This document shows, in pieces, positions 1-7,760 of a stretch of 64,000 nucleotides of DNA (its first letter is position 1; every line of letters starts with the position of its first letter). The translations under genes and the position numbers were made by a program. The notes beneath the pieces are model-generated. The model was not told the DNA's origin. It did no database searches and was given only the letters and a program-made list of their open reading frames with translations. Origin of the DNA: an uncultured Chloroflexota bacterium. Lineage in GTDB: Bacteria; Chloroflexota; UBA11872; VXNJ01. The stretch is from NCBI GenBank assembly GCA_913043205.1, contig CAJWLF010000005.1, positions 1-64,000 on the forward strand, written 5' to 3'.

Positions 1-54
1 CTCAACAAGATCCACTTGGTGAGGGCCGTTAACTATTACCTGTTTGATCCTCAT
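1..54 (-). CDS. 5' fragment of a possible zinc-type (medium-chain) dehydrogenase
   Basis: Only the first 18 codons lie in the window; the gene continues beyond position 1. Reading the minus strand from the ATG at 54 gives MRIKQVIVNGPHQVDLVE, preceded by a GGAG Shine-Dalgarno about 5 bases upstream. The opening 'M-x-x-x-x-V-x-x-G-P-x-x-V-x-L-x-E' resembles the first beta strand of medium-chain alcohol or sorbitol dehydrogenases, but 18 residues cannot prove the family. It is divergent from the membrane protein that starts at 193. Confidence 0.45.
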   Translation of the reverse strand, partial: MRIKQVIVNGPHQVDLVE

Positions 55-192
55 TGTTTCTCCGATTGAGTTTATGAATGCAATGATGTTCATATGAGGA
101 TATCCGAAGTGGGTGCTAGGTGGGTGCCAGAACGTCATGAATGAAGCTTAAATACAGATCTTGTAGTATTTATATCCAAGCAGGAGGCCTAT

Positions 193-771
193 GTGACCGC
201 TGATGAACTACGTGTTGCTTCCCGAATGAGCTGGGTGACTACTGTTATAGGTATGGTAGCTCCGGTTCTGGTGGTGGCCACTATCGAACAAGGAGGAGAC
301 CTACTCCCATTGAAAATATTCAATGCGGCCTCGTTTGCTGCATCTGCCTATGTCCTACTAGCCTTGAGAAAGCTCCTTATTGTGCGATTCCAAGAGCGTT
401 CTCTAGATAACTGGATTTGGGCGACTATATTTTTAGGTGGAGTTGGTCTTGCAATAGGGTTGATTGAAGCACCTCCGTTTTACGGTGATGCTGATGATAT
501 ATCCATAGCAGGCTTAATGATTATTTTGTTGCCCGTTGCCCTGATCAACGTGCTTTTTGGGCGTAAAATATTGAGTTTGGAGGCTAACCTCTATGATATG
601 AATAGGATTTTAGGGGCCCTACTTTTAGTAGTTGGAATACTGATGCTTACCTTAGTTTTGGTGCCAATAGCAGCTCTAGTTAATGCGGCTTGGTTTGGTG
701 CGCTTGCGACGATGTTTGGAAGGGCAACAGCGGCTGCAAAGCAATCGGATCCACATGACGGCTTGTCGTAG
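193..771 (+). CDS. Hypothetical multi-pass membrane protein
   Basis: A 192-residue hydrophobic protein of unrecognised family. I see about five or six membrane segments: roughly residues 14-30, 40-60, 75-92, 105-122 and 138-175, the last long enough for two. A short charged tail ends the protein. The start is GTG at 193, set by an AGGAGG element at 182-187 about five bases upstream; the ATG at 191 is followed at once by a stop and can be excluded. No catalytic motif is visible. It ends 13 bases before the stop of the convergent sulfatase gene, so it is probably a single-gene transcript. Gene confidence is good; no function can be given. Confidence 0.75.
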   Translation: MTADELRVASRMSWVTTVIGMVAPVLVVATIEQGGDLLPLKIFNAASFAASAYVLLALRKLLIVRFQERSLDNWIWATIFLGGVGLAIGLIEAPPFYGDADDISIAGLMIILLPVALINVLFGRKILSLEANLYDMNRILGALLLVVGILMLTLVLVPIAALVNAAWFGALATMFGRATAAAKQSDPHDGLS

Positions 772-784
772 CCTTGTCGGAATT

Positions 785-2092
785 CTATGGAAGCCCAGCT
801 GACGACTTAGCTACAAATTTGTAATAAGCCTCAGGGGGTTCTACAGGCCCGTTTAGAATAGGGTCATTGGTTTCCACCAAGTATTCGTTTAGTCGGCTTT
901 TTAGCTCATCAAAAATAGAGGTATATTCCAAATCTTCGGACAGATTTTGCTGTTCTCTAGGGTCTTCCTCTAGGTCGTAAAGTTCGTATTCAGGTCGGAC
1001 TTCTGCTCTCATCTGCCACCGTATATGAGGAACCATTGGTGCTTGTTGGATGTCTCCAGCAAGCTGGAGACCATCCCTCACCTCAAAGTTTCGAATCAGC
1101 TTGAACTTTTGTGTTCGAATTGCGCGCATTGGCTCGTAAAAATCGTGCCAGGTTAATTCTGTGAAGACCTCGTTGCGTTCCTGGTATGGCGACCCCTCCA
1201 GCGCAGGCATAAGGTCAATTCCGTCGATGTCTGGTGGAATCTGCTCTTTGAGGCCTGCGCAAGACAATATTGTGGGTAGCAGGTCAACATTTGAAGTCAG
1301 AGTGCCGATTCTTTTATCGGCAGCAAATTTGCCAGGCCATCTGAATATTGCTGCGATGTGTATGCCTGGGTCGTACAAGGTGCCTTTGGCATAAGGCATT
1401 GCTATTCCATGGTCGACCGTGAAGATCACCATGGTGTCTTCTGATAATCCTCGTTTATCTAGCTCGCTGATTATTCGGCCTGTGGCGGCGTCTGCTCGGC
1501 TGATATCACCGTACATCAGCCGGAGCTCATCCCTAGTCTCGGGGATATCTGGCAAATAATGGGGCACTTCAACTGTTTCTGGATCAGGCAGGTTTTCCCA
1601 TTGATCTGTAAAGTCCCGGTGAGGCTCAAAGAATCCTACGGCCGCGAAAAATGGTTTTGTTTTATCTCGTTGATCTAGATATTTGATGAAGCGGTCGCTC
1701 GTAACCTCGCACGAATGTCTGCTCATTGGAAGTTCTACAGGATCGTAGATATCGACACCAAAGTCAGAAGGGTCTATGTTGACGTGCCATACCCCAAAAG
1801 CGCAGGTCTCAAAGCCATTCTTTCCTAGAATCGTTGGGATAAGTGGGATGGAGGGGTCAAGATTCCATATGCCTCCATTTTGCAACCCCATCAGCCCGTG
1901 GCGGTGGGGATTTAGTCCACTAAACATGCTTGCCCTGCTGGGGCTGCAGGTAGGAGCTGCAGAAAAATGCGATTCCAGGACGATTCCTTCGTGGGCCATC
2001 TTGTCTAAGGCAGGAGTAGAGGCGGAATTTCCAGAATAGGCGCCAGTATAGGTGCCCAGATCATGACAGTGGATGATGAGGATGTTAGGCAT
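785..2092 (-). CDS. Sulfatase (FGly-dependent arylsulfatase family)
   Basis: A 435-residue alkaline-phosphatase-superfamily sulfatase that hydrolyses a sulfate ester. The signature C49-S-P-S-R53 followed by ASMFSG is the site at which Cys is converted to formylglycine. The N-terminal 'PNILIIHCHDLG' supplies the first metal-binding Asp, and 'FTVDHGIAMPYAKGTLYDPG' carries the later Asp-His and Lys. Length is typical of the shorter heparan- or choline-sulfatase-like members. No signal peptide is evident, so a cytoplasmic location is likely. It lies head to head with the GH127 gene at 2208, 115 bases apart, which suggests joint use on a sulfated glycan. The substrate cannot be read from sequence. 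FGly-generating enzyme is not in the window. Confidence 0.9.
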   Translation of the reverse strand: MPNILIIHCHDLGTYTGAYSGNSASTPALDKMAHEGIVLESHFSAAPTCSPSRASMFSGLNPHRHGLMGLQNGGIWNLDPSIPLIPTILGKNGFETCAFGVWHVNIDPSDFGVDIYDPVELPMSRHSCEVTSDRFIKYLDQRDKTKPFFAAVGFFEPHRDFTDQWENLPDPETVEVPHYLPDIPETRDELRLMYGDISRADAATGRIISELDKRGLSEDTMVIFTVDHGIAMPYAKGTLYDPGIHIAAIFRWPGKFAADKRIGTLTSNVDLLPTILSCAGLKEQIPPDIDGIDLMPALEGSPYQERNEVFTELTWHDFYEPMRAIRTQKFKLIRNFEVRDGLQLAGDIQQAPMVPHIRWQMRAEVRPEYELYDLEEDPREQQNLSEDLEYTSIFDELKSRLNEYLVETNDPILNGPVEPPEAYYKFVAKSSAGLP

Positions 2093-2207
2093 CTTTAATA
2101 TTTCGTTAACTTTCTAATTACAGACACAAGTATTGCATTGATCGTAGTAAAGAGTCTAAGTTGAGATACTAATCCAAATCCGTTAAGCAGATAAAGGGAG
2201 ATTACTG

Positions 2208-4106
2208 TTGGTTGAGGAAAGGGCGAAAAAAGGACATATTGCAGATGTTACAAATAGCATTAATGCTAAATGTATCGCCGTAAGTCCTGGATCCGTTGAA
2301 ATCACGGGAGGTTTTTGGGCGCAACGAGTTACCGTGCGTACTAATGCATTGTTACATCATCAATATGAACAGCTTGAAAAAGAAGGAATGTTTTCCAGGG
2401 TTTGTGAAGTTTCGTTGGGTGAAGGCGATGAATTAGAAGGATTTGCTGGTGAAGCCAGATTATACAAGTGGCTTGAGGCAACTGCATGTTATTTGCAACG
2501 TGCTTCTGACCCCTTCCTCAGGGATAGATTTGACAGCACGGTCAAGCGCCTTGTTGAAGCACAAGATGTCGATGGATACCTTGGATTTACGTTTAGTAAA
2601 AGCAGTGCAGATAAGAGATGGACCAGGAGCCTGAATGGACACGAATTATTCGCTGCAGGCCACTTGATGCAAGCAGGGCTGGCTTCGCGTCGAGCGCTTC
2701 AGGACGATTCTCTGTATGAAGTCGCGGCTCGTATGGCGGACCATATAGTAGCCTGCATAGAGGACGGGACTCTTTCTGGGTACGTGGACCATGCTGGCGC
2801 CGAGATGGCATTGATCGAAATGTATAGGGAAAGTGGAGATAAGAGCTATCTTGATGCGGCTATTTATCTGATTGATGCAGTGGATGGACGCAATCTTCGA
2901 GTGCTTCGTGGCCATTCTGTAGTAGTGACATATTTCGCCTGTTCGCTGGTTGATTTATGGATTGAGACTGGTATTGATGAGTACTTGGATTCGGCGAAGT
3001 CGTTATGGGATAGTGTTTATGAGTCGAATATTTATGTGACTGGGGCAGTGGGAGGGCGGGTTTGGACCGAGGCTTTTGGAAGACCATTCGAGTTACCCCA
3101 TGAAGGTGCTTATGCTGAAACTTGTGCTTCGATCGGGCTGTTGATGTGGAATTGGAGGATGTTGCTGGCAACTGGAGAAAGTAAGTACGCTGACGCGATT
3201 GAGCAGGGGCTATTTAATGCGATTTTGGCAGGGGTCTCATTAGACGGAAAGTCGTATCACTATGACAATCCGCAAGCTTGTTTCTCGACAGAATCGACTT
3301 CGGTCTGGCATGAGAGCCATGTCAGACTTACTCCGGGGCACCGAGTTCGCCATCCGTGGTTTTTTGATCGAGTAGCATGTTGCCCTCCTAATGTGGCTCG
3401 CTTGTTTTCTCAGATCTCGGCATATTTTTATACGATTGCAGACAACGGAATAACTGTTCAGCAATATGGTAATAGTTGTGCAAATTTTGTGGTGGATGGA
3501 AAGGATCTGCAAGTTCAGCAAAACACTGAATATCCTTGGGGCGGGAAAATTAATCTAACGGTGTTGGTGGACACCCCGAGCATCTTTCAAATACGACTTC
3601 GGATTCCGAAATGGGCAAAAAGAGCCCAGGTGTTCGTGGATGGTCACCTATTGCGTAAGCACAAGCTGGAACAGGGTTACATTATTTGTGATCGATTATG
3701 GGATAAGAAAACGGAGATAACGCTGGACTTAGAAATGAGTCCGGCATTAATTTCAGCTAATCCGGCGATTGCAGAAACTGATGGGCGTAGGTCTGTTGCA
3801 CGAGGGCCATTGGTGTATTGTTTCGAAAGTATAGATAACCAGGGTGTTGACTTGAGCTCTGCTCAAATGATGGCTGATAGGAGTTGTATTGAGACTCGTG
3901 AGTTTGAAATCAATAATCTCGTAAAAGGGATAGCTTTAAGTTTGCCCGGAGTATCTCGGCAGTGGGAGCCGGATGGGGCCTATAGCGATGAGGATGAGAC
4001 GGATATAAAAACCAATGAGGTCGATTTGAATGCGATTCCTTATTTCTGTTGGGGTAACAGAGGTAAATCTCAGATGGCTATTTGGCTTTCGAGAAAATTG
4101 TCATAG
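2208..4106 (+). CDS. Glycoside hydrolase family 127-like (beta-L-arabinofuranosidase type)
   Basis: A 632-residue protein of the DUF1680/GH127 group, (alpha/alpha)6-barrel enzymes that release beta-L-arabinofuranose or related sugars through a zinc-bound cysteine nucleophile. The key residues known from HypBA1 are recognisable: E304 and C306 in 'AYAETCASIG', and the pair C391-C392 in 'RVACCPPNVARLF'. The C-terminal third (about 440-620) is beta-rich, as in the family. Start is TTG at 2208 with an AAAGGGAG element just upstream. No signal peptide is seen, so it probably acts on imported oligosaccharides. Divergent from the sulfatase gene. Sugar specificity is uncertain because the family has broadened beyond arabinose. 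Confidence 0.85.
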   Translation: MVEERAKKGHIADVTNSINAKCIAVSPGSVEITGGFWAQRVTVRTNALLHHQYEQLEKEGMFSRVCEVSLGEGDELEGFAGEARLYKWLEATACYLQRASDPFLRDRFDSTVKRLVEAQDVDGYLGFTFSKSSADKRWTRSLNGHELFAAGHLMQAGLASRRALQDDSLYEVAARMADHIVACIEDGTLSGYVDHAGAEMALIEMYRESGDKSYLDAAIYLIDAVDGRNLRVLRGHSVVVTYFACSLVDLWIETGIDEYLDSAKSLWDSVYESNIYVTGAVGGRVWTEAFGRPFELPHEGAYAETCASIGLLMWNWRMLLATGESKYADAIEQGLFNAILAGVSLDGKSYHYDNPQACFSTESTSVWHESHVRLTPGHRVRHPWFFDRVACCPPNVARLFSQISAYFYTIADNGITVQQYGNSCANFVVDGKDLQVQQNTEYPWGGKINLTVLVDTPSIFQIRLRIPKWAKRAQVFVDGHLLRKHKLEQGYIICDRLWDKKTEITLDLEMSPALISANPAIAETDGRRSVARGPLVYCFESIDNQGVDLSSAQMMADRSCIETREFEINNLVKGIALSLPGVSRQWEPDGAYSDEDETDIKTNEVDLNAIPYFCWGNRGKSQMAIWLSRKLS

Positions 4107-4262
4107 AGGACAACATATATGAAATATTTATCTGCTCACCGCGCCGAATCATAGTTGCTTTCAGTGATCTATTGGAGCTAATTACACGCATTCTTGTAAC
4201 AGGTTGGGCATAATGGCTATGAAATTTTGTATGCGATTTACTTTTTATAGGAGGTGTTTTGT

Positions 4263-4826
4263 TTGAATGTTATGGATGTGATTCGGAATAGACGTAGCGT
4301 TAACAGGATGTTGGATGATGATATTTCTCGATCTGATATGGACGACATATTGGAGGCTGGATTGTGGGCGCCAAATCACAGATTTACCCAACCGTGGAAA
4401 TTCCATGTTCTGCTAGGGGATGCGAGACGAGATGCGGGAGAAGTGCTGGCGGCATCTGTATTGGCGGATAGTGGGTTGGAGGGACCTGATAGGGAGCAGA
4501 AAGCCGAGAAAGGGCGAGTTTATTTTCTCCAGGCACCAGTCGTAGTAGTGGTGTCAATATCACGCAGCGAGGATGAAGTTACTGACAATGAAGATTACGC
4601 TACTGGGGCCATGGCAGCACAGAACATGATGTTGGTTGCTTGGAGCAAGGGCATAGCATCTAAACTCAGGACGGGAGAGTTCTCCTTTAGCAAGGAGATT
4701 AAAGACCATTTTGGGATTCCTAGTGAGAATCGAATAGTGGGATTTTTGTTTTTAGGATATCCGGCAGATGGTGCGGTTCCGCCTGCTAGGCAACGTGATG
4801 ATGGCAATGTGATTTGGTTGGGTTAA
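4263..4826 (+). CDS. Nitroreductase-family flavoprotein
   Basis: About 187 residues of the FMN-dependent nitroreductase fold. The N-terminal 'VIRNRRSVNRM' holds the Arg-Arg-Ser FMN phosphate contact, and 'GLWAPNHRFTQPWKFHV' is the usual second FMN motif. The C-terminal half has 'ATGAMAAQNMMLVAWSKGI' and 'VGFLFLGYP', also typical. The AGGAGG element at 4249-4254 would overlap a GTG at 4254, so I place the start at TTG 4263, eight bases downstream. These enzymes reduce nitro, quinone or enone groups with NAD(P)H; the substrate is unknown. Codon 4826 is followed by a strong hairpin shared with the convergent amtB. Confidence 0.85.
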   Translation: MNVMDVIRNRRSVNRMLDDDISRSDMDDILEAGLWAPNHRFTQPWKFHVLLGDARRDAGEVLAASVLADSGLEGPDREQKAEKGRVYFLQAPVVVVVSISRSEDEVTDNEDYATGAMAAQNMMLVAWSKGIASKLRTGEFSFSKEIKDHFGIPSENRIVGFLFLGYPADGAVPPARQRDDGNVIWLG

Positions 4827-4870
4827 TTGTGACCAGCACTTAATCCAACCTTTTGCTTGTTGACGAGAAA

Positions 4871-4905
4871 AGAGGGGGTTCGGGTGGTTTTCCCGAACCC
4901 CCTCT
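4871..4905 (-). terminator. Intrinsic terminator of glnK-amtB, perfect 14-bp stem
   Basis: Arms at 4871-4884 and 4892-4905 are exactly complementary (14 bp, GC-rich base) around a seven-base loop. Read on the minus strand the 3' arm runs into TTTT, so it fits a Rho-independent terminator for amtB, whose stop is 34 bases upstream. On the plus strand no T-run follows, but the stem could still protect the nitroreductase mRNA end. Confidence 0.85.
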
Positions 4906-4938
4906 GTGAAAACTCTCAGGCTTGCCTGAACTGAAACT

Positions 4939-6360
4939 TTAACTGGTACTTTGGCCTGCAGATTCTGGATATCCCCAATGGCCGTGTTCAGAGATATCGA
5001 GGCCGTCAAGTTCCTCAGATTGTTCTGAACGAAGTCCTACTGTGTGCTTAATTGCGAGGAAAAGAACTGTGCAAGTTCCTCCTACCCAGGCAACAGTGGC
5101 TAATGAGCCAATTGCCTGAATCCCAAGTTGGTTAAACCCGCCGCCTGCAAACAATCCAGCTGTACCTCCTGATAATTCAGGGACTGCGAACAGTCCTACT
5201 GCGAGTGTGCCCCAAATTCCTACCATGCCATGAACAGAAATTGCTCCCACGGGATCATCAACATGAATGCGGTCGAAAAAGTAGACAGAAAATACCACTA
5301 TGGTTCCCCCGACTAATCCGATTACTACTGCAGCCCATGCATCTACAAATGCGCATGGGGCTGTAATTGCAACCAGGCCGGCTAAAGCACCATTCCCAGT
5401 CATTCCAACATCGGGTTTCCCGTTGGTGATCCAAGACGTACTCATCGCAGCTATTGCTCCTGCAGCAGCAGCCAGGTTGGTTGTGACGATAATTGCAGCA
5501 AAATCCGCTCCTACTGCAGCCATCGTGCTGCCTGCGTTAAATCCAAACCAGCCGAACCAAAGAATGATGATGCCTGCTACAGCCAGTGGGATGCTGTGGC
5601 CGGAAATGACGTTGGCTGATCCATGGGTATCGTATTTCCCGAATCTAGCTCCAACAATGGCAGCCCCTGCCAGTGCTGCAATTCCTCCAGTAGTATGTAC
5701 GACTGTAGAGCCAGCAAAATCAAGGAACCCCATATCTGCTAGCCAGCCACCTCCCCAAATCCAATGCCCAACTACTGGGTATATGAATGCGGTTAGTACT
5801 GCGGCGTAAATGATGTATCCACGAAAATGAGTTCTTTCGGCCATAGCTCCCGAAACGATAGTCGCGGCAGTGGCTGCGAACACTACTTGGAAAAACCATT
5901 TGGTAGATAGGTTCACTCCGTCAGCCCAGTCTAAAGAACTGAAGCTTGAGGCTGCGTTTGCATCAGTCACTGAAAAGGCCCAACCACTTAGGCCAATAAA
6001 TCCATTTCCGTCTCCAAACATGATCGGGAAGCCTACGAGCCAGAAGCTCACTAGTCCTATGGACATATTCATCAAATTTTTGGCACATATGTTCGCTGCG
6101 TTTTTCATTCGGGTAAACCCAGTTTCGACTAGGGTAAACCCTGCATGCATGAAGAACACTAAAGCCCCTGCTAAGACTACCCAAACCATGTCTATAGCTT
6201 TGCGCAATTCTTCTGAAGTGAATTCTTTTGCATAGGCAACCGTTGGGAGGATTAGTGCTCCCAATAAGGCTCCAAGCGCCAAAAACATCAATCGGCGTCC
6301 TGGCGTAGTATGTAGCAAGCTAACTGATATGTTTCTTGCTAGGATATGCATAGTACTCAT
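4939..6360 (-). CDS. amtB: Ammonium transporter (Amt/MEP/Rh)
   Basis: A 473-residue inner-membrane ammonium channel. An N-terminal hydrophobic segment ending near 'PTVAYA' looks like a cleavable signal peptide, followed by eleven membrane helices. Family landmarks are present: 'FMHAGFTLVETGF' in the first helix, the pore histidine in 'GSTVVHTTGGIAALAGA', and the second histidine in 'SVHGMVGIWGTLAVG'. The cytoplasmic tail carries 'GLRSEQSEELDGLDISEHG', the common Amt C-terminal region that touches PII. Its start overlaps the glnK stop by four bases, so the two genes are translated together, in the order glnK-amtB. A perfect terminator follows. Regulation is probably through the long leader upstream of glnK. 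Confidence 0.97.
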   Translation of the reverse strand: MSTMHILARNISVSLLHTTPGRRLMFLALGALLGALILPTVAYAKEFTSEELRKAIDMVWVVLAGALVFFMHAGFTLVETGFTRMKNAANICAKNLMNMSIGLVSFWLVGFPIMFGDGNGFIGLSGWAFSVTDANAASSFSSLDWADGVNLSTKWFFQVVFAATAATIVSGAMAERTHFRGYIIYAAVLTAFIYPVVGHWIWGGGWLADMGFLDFAGSTVVHTTGGIAALAGAAIVGARFGKYDTHGSANVISGHSIPLAVAGIIILWFGWFGFNAGSTMAAVGADFAAIIVTTNLAAAAGAIAAMSTSWITNGKPDVGMTGNGALAGLVAITAPCAFVDAWAAVVIGLVGGTIVVFSVYFFDRIHVDDPVGAISVHGMVGIWGTLAVGLFAVPELSGGTAGLFAGGGFNQLGIQAIGSLATVAWVGGTCTVLFLAIKHTVGLRSEQSEELDGLDISEHGHWGYPESAGQSTS

Positions 6361-6722
6361 ATTGCTTCGCTCCCGCGTTGTTGTGTCCGAATGCGAACCA
6401 CTTCGTCTATGGGCGTTACGAATATTTTCCCATCCCCGACGTCTCCCGTTTGGGCGGTTTCACAGATTACAGAAAGCAAACGCTCGACAGAGTCGTCGCT
6501 TGCCACAATCTCAATCTTGACTTTTGGCCTGAATAGTATGGAAGCCTTGGCCCCGCGATAGCTCTCTGTATATCCACGTTGTGATCCCGCTCCTCGGACT
6601 TCGCTTATCGTAAGCCCATGAAAGCCGGCTTGATCTAGCGCGTCGCGTACCCGCTCCAGCACCTCATGCCGAATGATAGCTTCGACTTTTTTCATCTCAT
6701 CTATGCCTTTAGCTTTGTACAT
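6357..6722 (-). CDS. glnK: Nitrogen regulatory protein PII
   Basis: A PII trimer subunit that reports 2-oxoglutarate and ATP/ADP and blocks AmtB when nitrogen is plentiful. The T-loop is intact ('RGYTESYRGAK', with the tyrosine at the site usually uridylylated), and 'TGDVGDGKIFVTPIDEVVRIRT' is the C-terminal nucleotide-binding signature. Two starts are possible. ATG at 6722 gives 121 residues and has AGGTGAG upstream at a rather long 11-base spacing. ATG at 6695 gives the usual family N-terminus MKKVEAIIR but only weak AAAGG upstream. The RNA structure that occludes AGGTGAG makes me favour 6722. Stop overlaps the amtB start by four bases. Confidence 0.95.
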   Translation of the reverse strand: MYKAKGIDEMKKVEAIIRHEVLERVRDALDQAGFHGLTISEVRGAGSQRGYTESYRGAKASILFRPKVKIEIVASDDSVERLLSVICETAQTGDVGDGKIFVTPIDEVVRIRTQQRGSEAI

Positions 6723-6765
6723 AAGGTGCAGATCTCACCTGTGAGCTAAGCACCTTAAAAAGGTG
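6723..6765 (-). promoter_or_regulatory. Three-arm RBS switch in the glnK leader
   Basis: On the transcript (minus strand) three short arms compete. Arm 1, CACCTT (plus 6760-6765), pairs with arm 2, AAGGTG (6751-6756), over a three-base loop. Arm 2 extended to AAGGTGC (6750-6756) pairs with arm 3, GCACCTT (6723-6729), which touches the ATG at 6722. The second pairing also brings CTCAC (6741-6745) against GTGAG (6734-6738), inside the Shine-Dalgarno AGGTGAG (6734-6740). The two folds exclude each other: one exposes the ribosome site, the other hides it. The pairings are seen directly; the switching role is inferred. Confidence 0.5.
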
Positions 6766-6937
6766 TTTCCTAAGGTTGGCTTATCGTAGCCAAGATGTAG
6801 AGGCTTACACCCAAGTAACCCTGAACAGGAACAGGATGCATGTCGTTGCCGTTTGTACTTCGACAGAGAAGATTTTGGCCAGACATGGCCACGCACCTAA
6901 GGCCACAACCTCTTCCGTGAGGCAGGGACAGTATCCT

Positions 6938-7008
6938 GCTCCTACTATAAGAAGAATCGACCAAGCGAAAGGTGACAACATCGTCACGGTGCCTGCAGCG
7001 ATAGGAGC
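6938..7008 (-). ncRNA. Candidate structured RNA element in the glnK-amtB leader
   Basis: On the minus strand this holds, in order, GCTCCTATCGCTGC (6995-7008), GACGATGTTGTCACC (6971-6985), TGGTC (6958-6962) and TAGTAGGAGCA (6938-6948). The same blocks in the same order lie upstream of glnA at 11651-11753. The outer bases GCTCCTA and TAGGAGC are exactly complementary (7 bp), closing the element. Inside, ATCGCTGC pairs with GTGACGAT with a C-A mismatch at the fifth pair. About 210 bases of leader separate it from glnK. No protein frame explains the conservation. I read it as a cis-regulatory RNA, possibly a metabolite sensor; a DNA operator is the alternative. Confidence 0.6.
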
Positions 7009-7198
7009 TGATAAGTTAACGAATGGGTTGGTAGCTAGTCAAGCAAGAGTCTGGTTTAGATTAGTCAAGTCTTCTGAGAATACAGATAGCAAAGGTACCG
7101 AATTGCTATAAATGTTCAACTATCTTATTCCGGTCGGTGTTACGATTGGTAGGTATTTACGCCAAAATGCGACGGCTAAGGAGTTCTGAGGCGCGTTA
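7009..7198. other. Intergenic, no gene supported
   Basis: Together with 6723-7008 this makes a 476-base stretch without a credible gene. The proximal part is the glnK leader. From 7009 to 7198 I see no further conserved block. It must hold the divergent promoters for glnK (minus) and the zinc-ribbon gene (plus), but I cannot assign convincing -35/-10 pairs. A 111-codon open frame over 6776-7111 is judged spurious. Confidence 0.6.
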
Positions 7199-7576
7199 AT
7201 GAATTGTCCCGAATGTGAGCACAGCAATACCGAAGGTGCATGGTTATGTATCAACTGTGGAGCTAAATTGCCTAGGGCTGATGCGGGTGAATCAGTGCCA
7301 GAGGAAGATGCTGGTTCTGAGGCTCAATCTGAAGATCCAATACGATTTGAGCCTACAATAAGTGAAAATTTACGTCGTTTAAGAGAACGAACTCGTGATC
7401 AAGGGAGAGAGAGGCCAAAAGGTACGCCAGGTGGGGCCCGCAGGGAGCGTGACTTACCTCAAGCCACTATGCCGAGTTTCTCAGGAGGTAAATTTCTAGG
7501 GCTTCCTGGTAGTGTTTGGGTTATTGTTGGGTCAGTATTTGTGATAGGCGCGATGGTTCTAAGTGGACTACAGTGA
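7199..7576 (+). CDS. Zinc-ribbon protein with C-terminal membrane anchor
   Basis: A 125-residue protein with three parts. The first 22 residues are a zinc ribbon, 'CPECEHSNTEGAWLCINCG' (two CxxC pairs). A charged, low-complexity linker follows (about 25-95, rich in Glu then Arg). A single membrane helix, roughly 105-122 ('SVWVIVGSVFVIGAMVL'), ends the protein. The layout predicts a cytoplasmic zinc ribbon tethered to the membrane. I do not recognise a named family. Start is ATG 7199 with GAGGCG upstream. It slightly overlaps a rhodanese-like remnant that begins at 7563. Confidence 0.8.
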   Translation: MNCPECEHSNTEGAWLCINCGAKLPRADAGESVPEEDAGSEAQSEDPIRFEPTISENLRRLRERTRDQGRERPKGTPGGARRERDLPQATMPSFSGGKFLGLPGSVWVIVGSVFVIGAMVLSGLQ

Positions 7577-7700
7577 TTTGTCGAAGATCAATGAACGAGC
7601 CATTGACGGTAGATCCGACGTCGTTCTAAATATAGATGCAAGGCAACAGTTGCGCGAATCTCTAGCGTTTGGTCGTGTGCCGGGTTCTACTCTTCCTTAG
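7563..7700 (+). pseudogene. Truncated rhodanese-like remnant (45 codons)
   Basis: A short open frame from GTG 7563 reads DYSDLSKINER... then 'SDVVLNIDARQQLRESLAF' and 'GRVPGSTLP' and stops at 7700. This is the pattern of the first half of a rhodanese domain, where 'vvLiDvRe..E...GrIPGAinlP' is expected. The half carrying the catalytic cysteine loop is missing and I do not find it in another frame before 7760. It overlaps the previous stop by 14 bases, as translationally coupled genes do. Most likely a decayed gene; a short functional peptide cannot be excluded. Confidence 0.35.
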
Positions 7701-7760
7701 GGTTGTTGCTCGGGGGTCCTTTATACTGTTGGTCGGCTGTCATGGGGCCTGAAAAGTGAG

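Noticed and set aside
5300-5809. A 169-codon frame opposite amtB
   Set aside because: It is the antisense shadow of a transporter with biased codons; low-complexity Ala/Pro/Thr translation, no ribosome site.
6776-7111. A 111-codon open frame on the plus strand
   Set aside because: It runs antisense over the conserved glnK leader element, has no ribosome site and no recognisable protein pattern. The conserved blocks are better explained as RNA or DNA signals.
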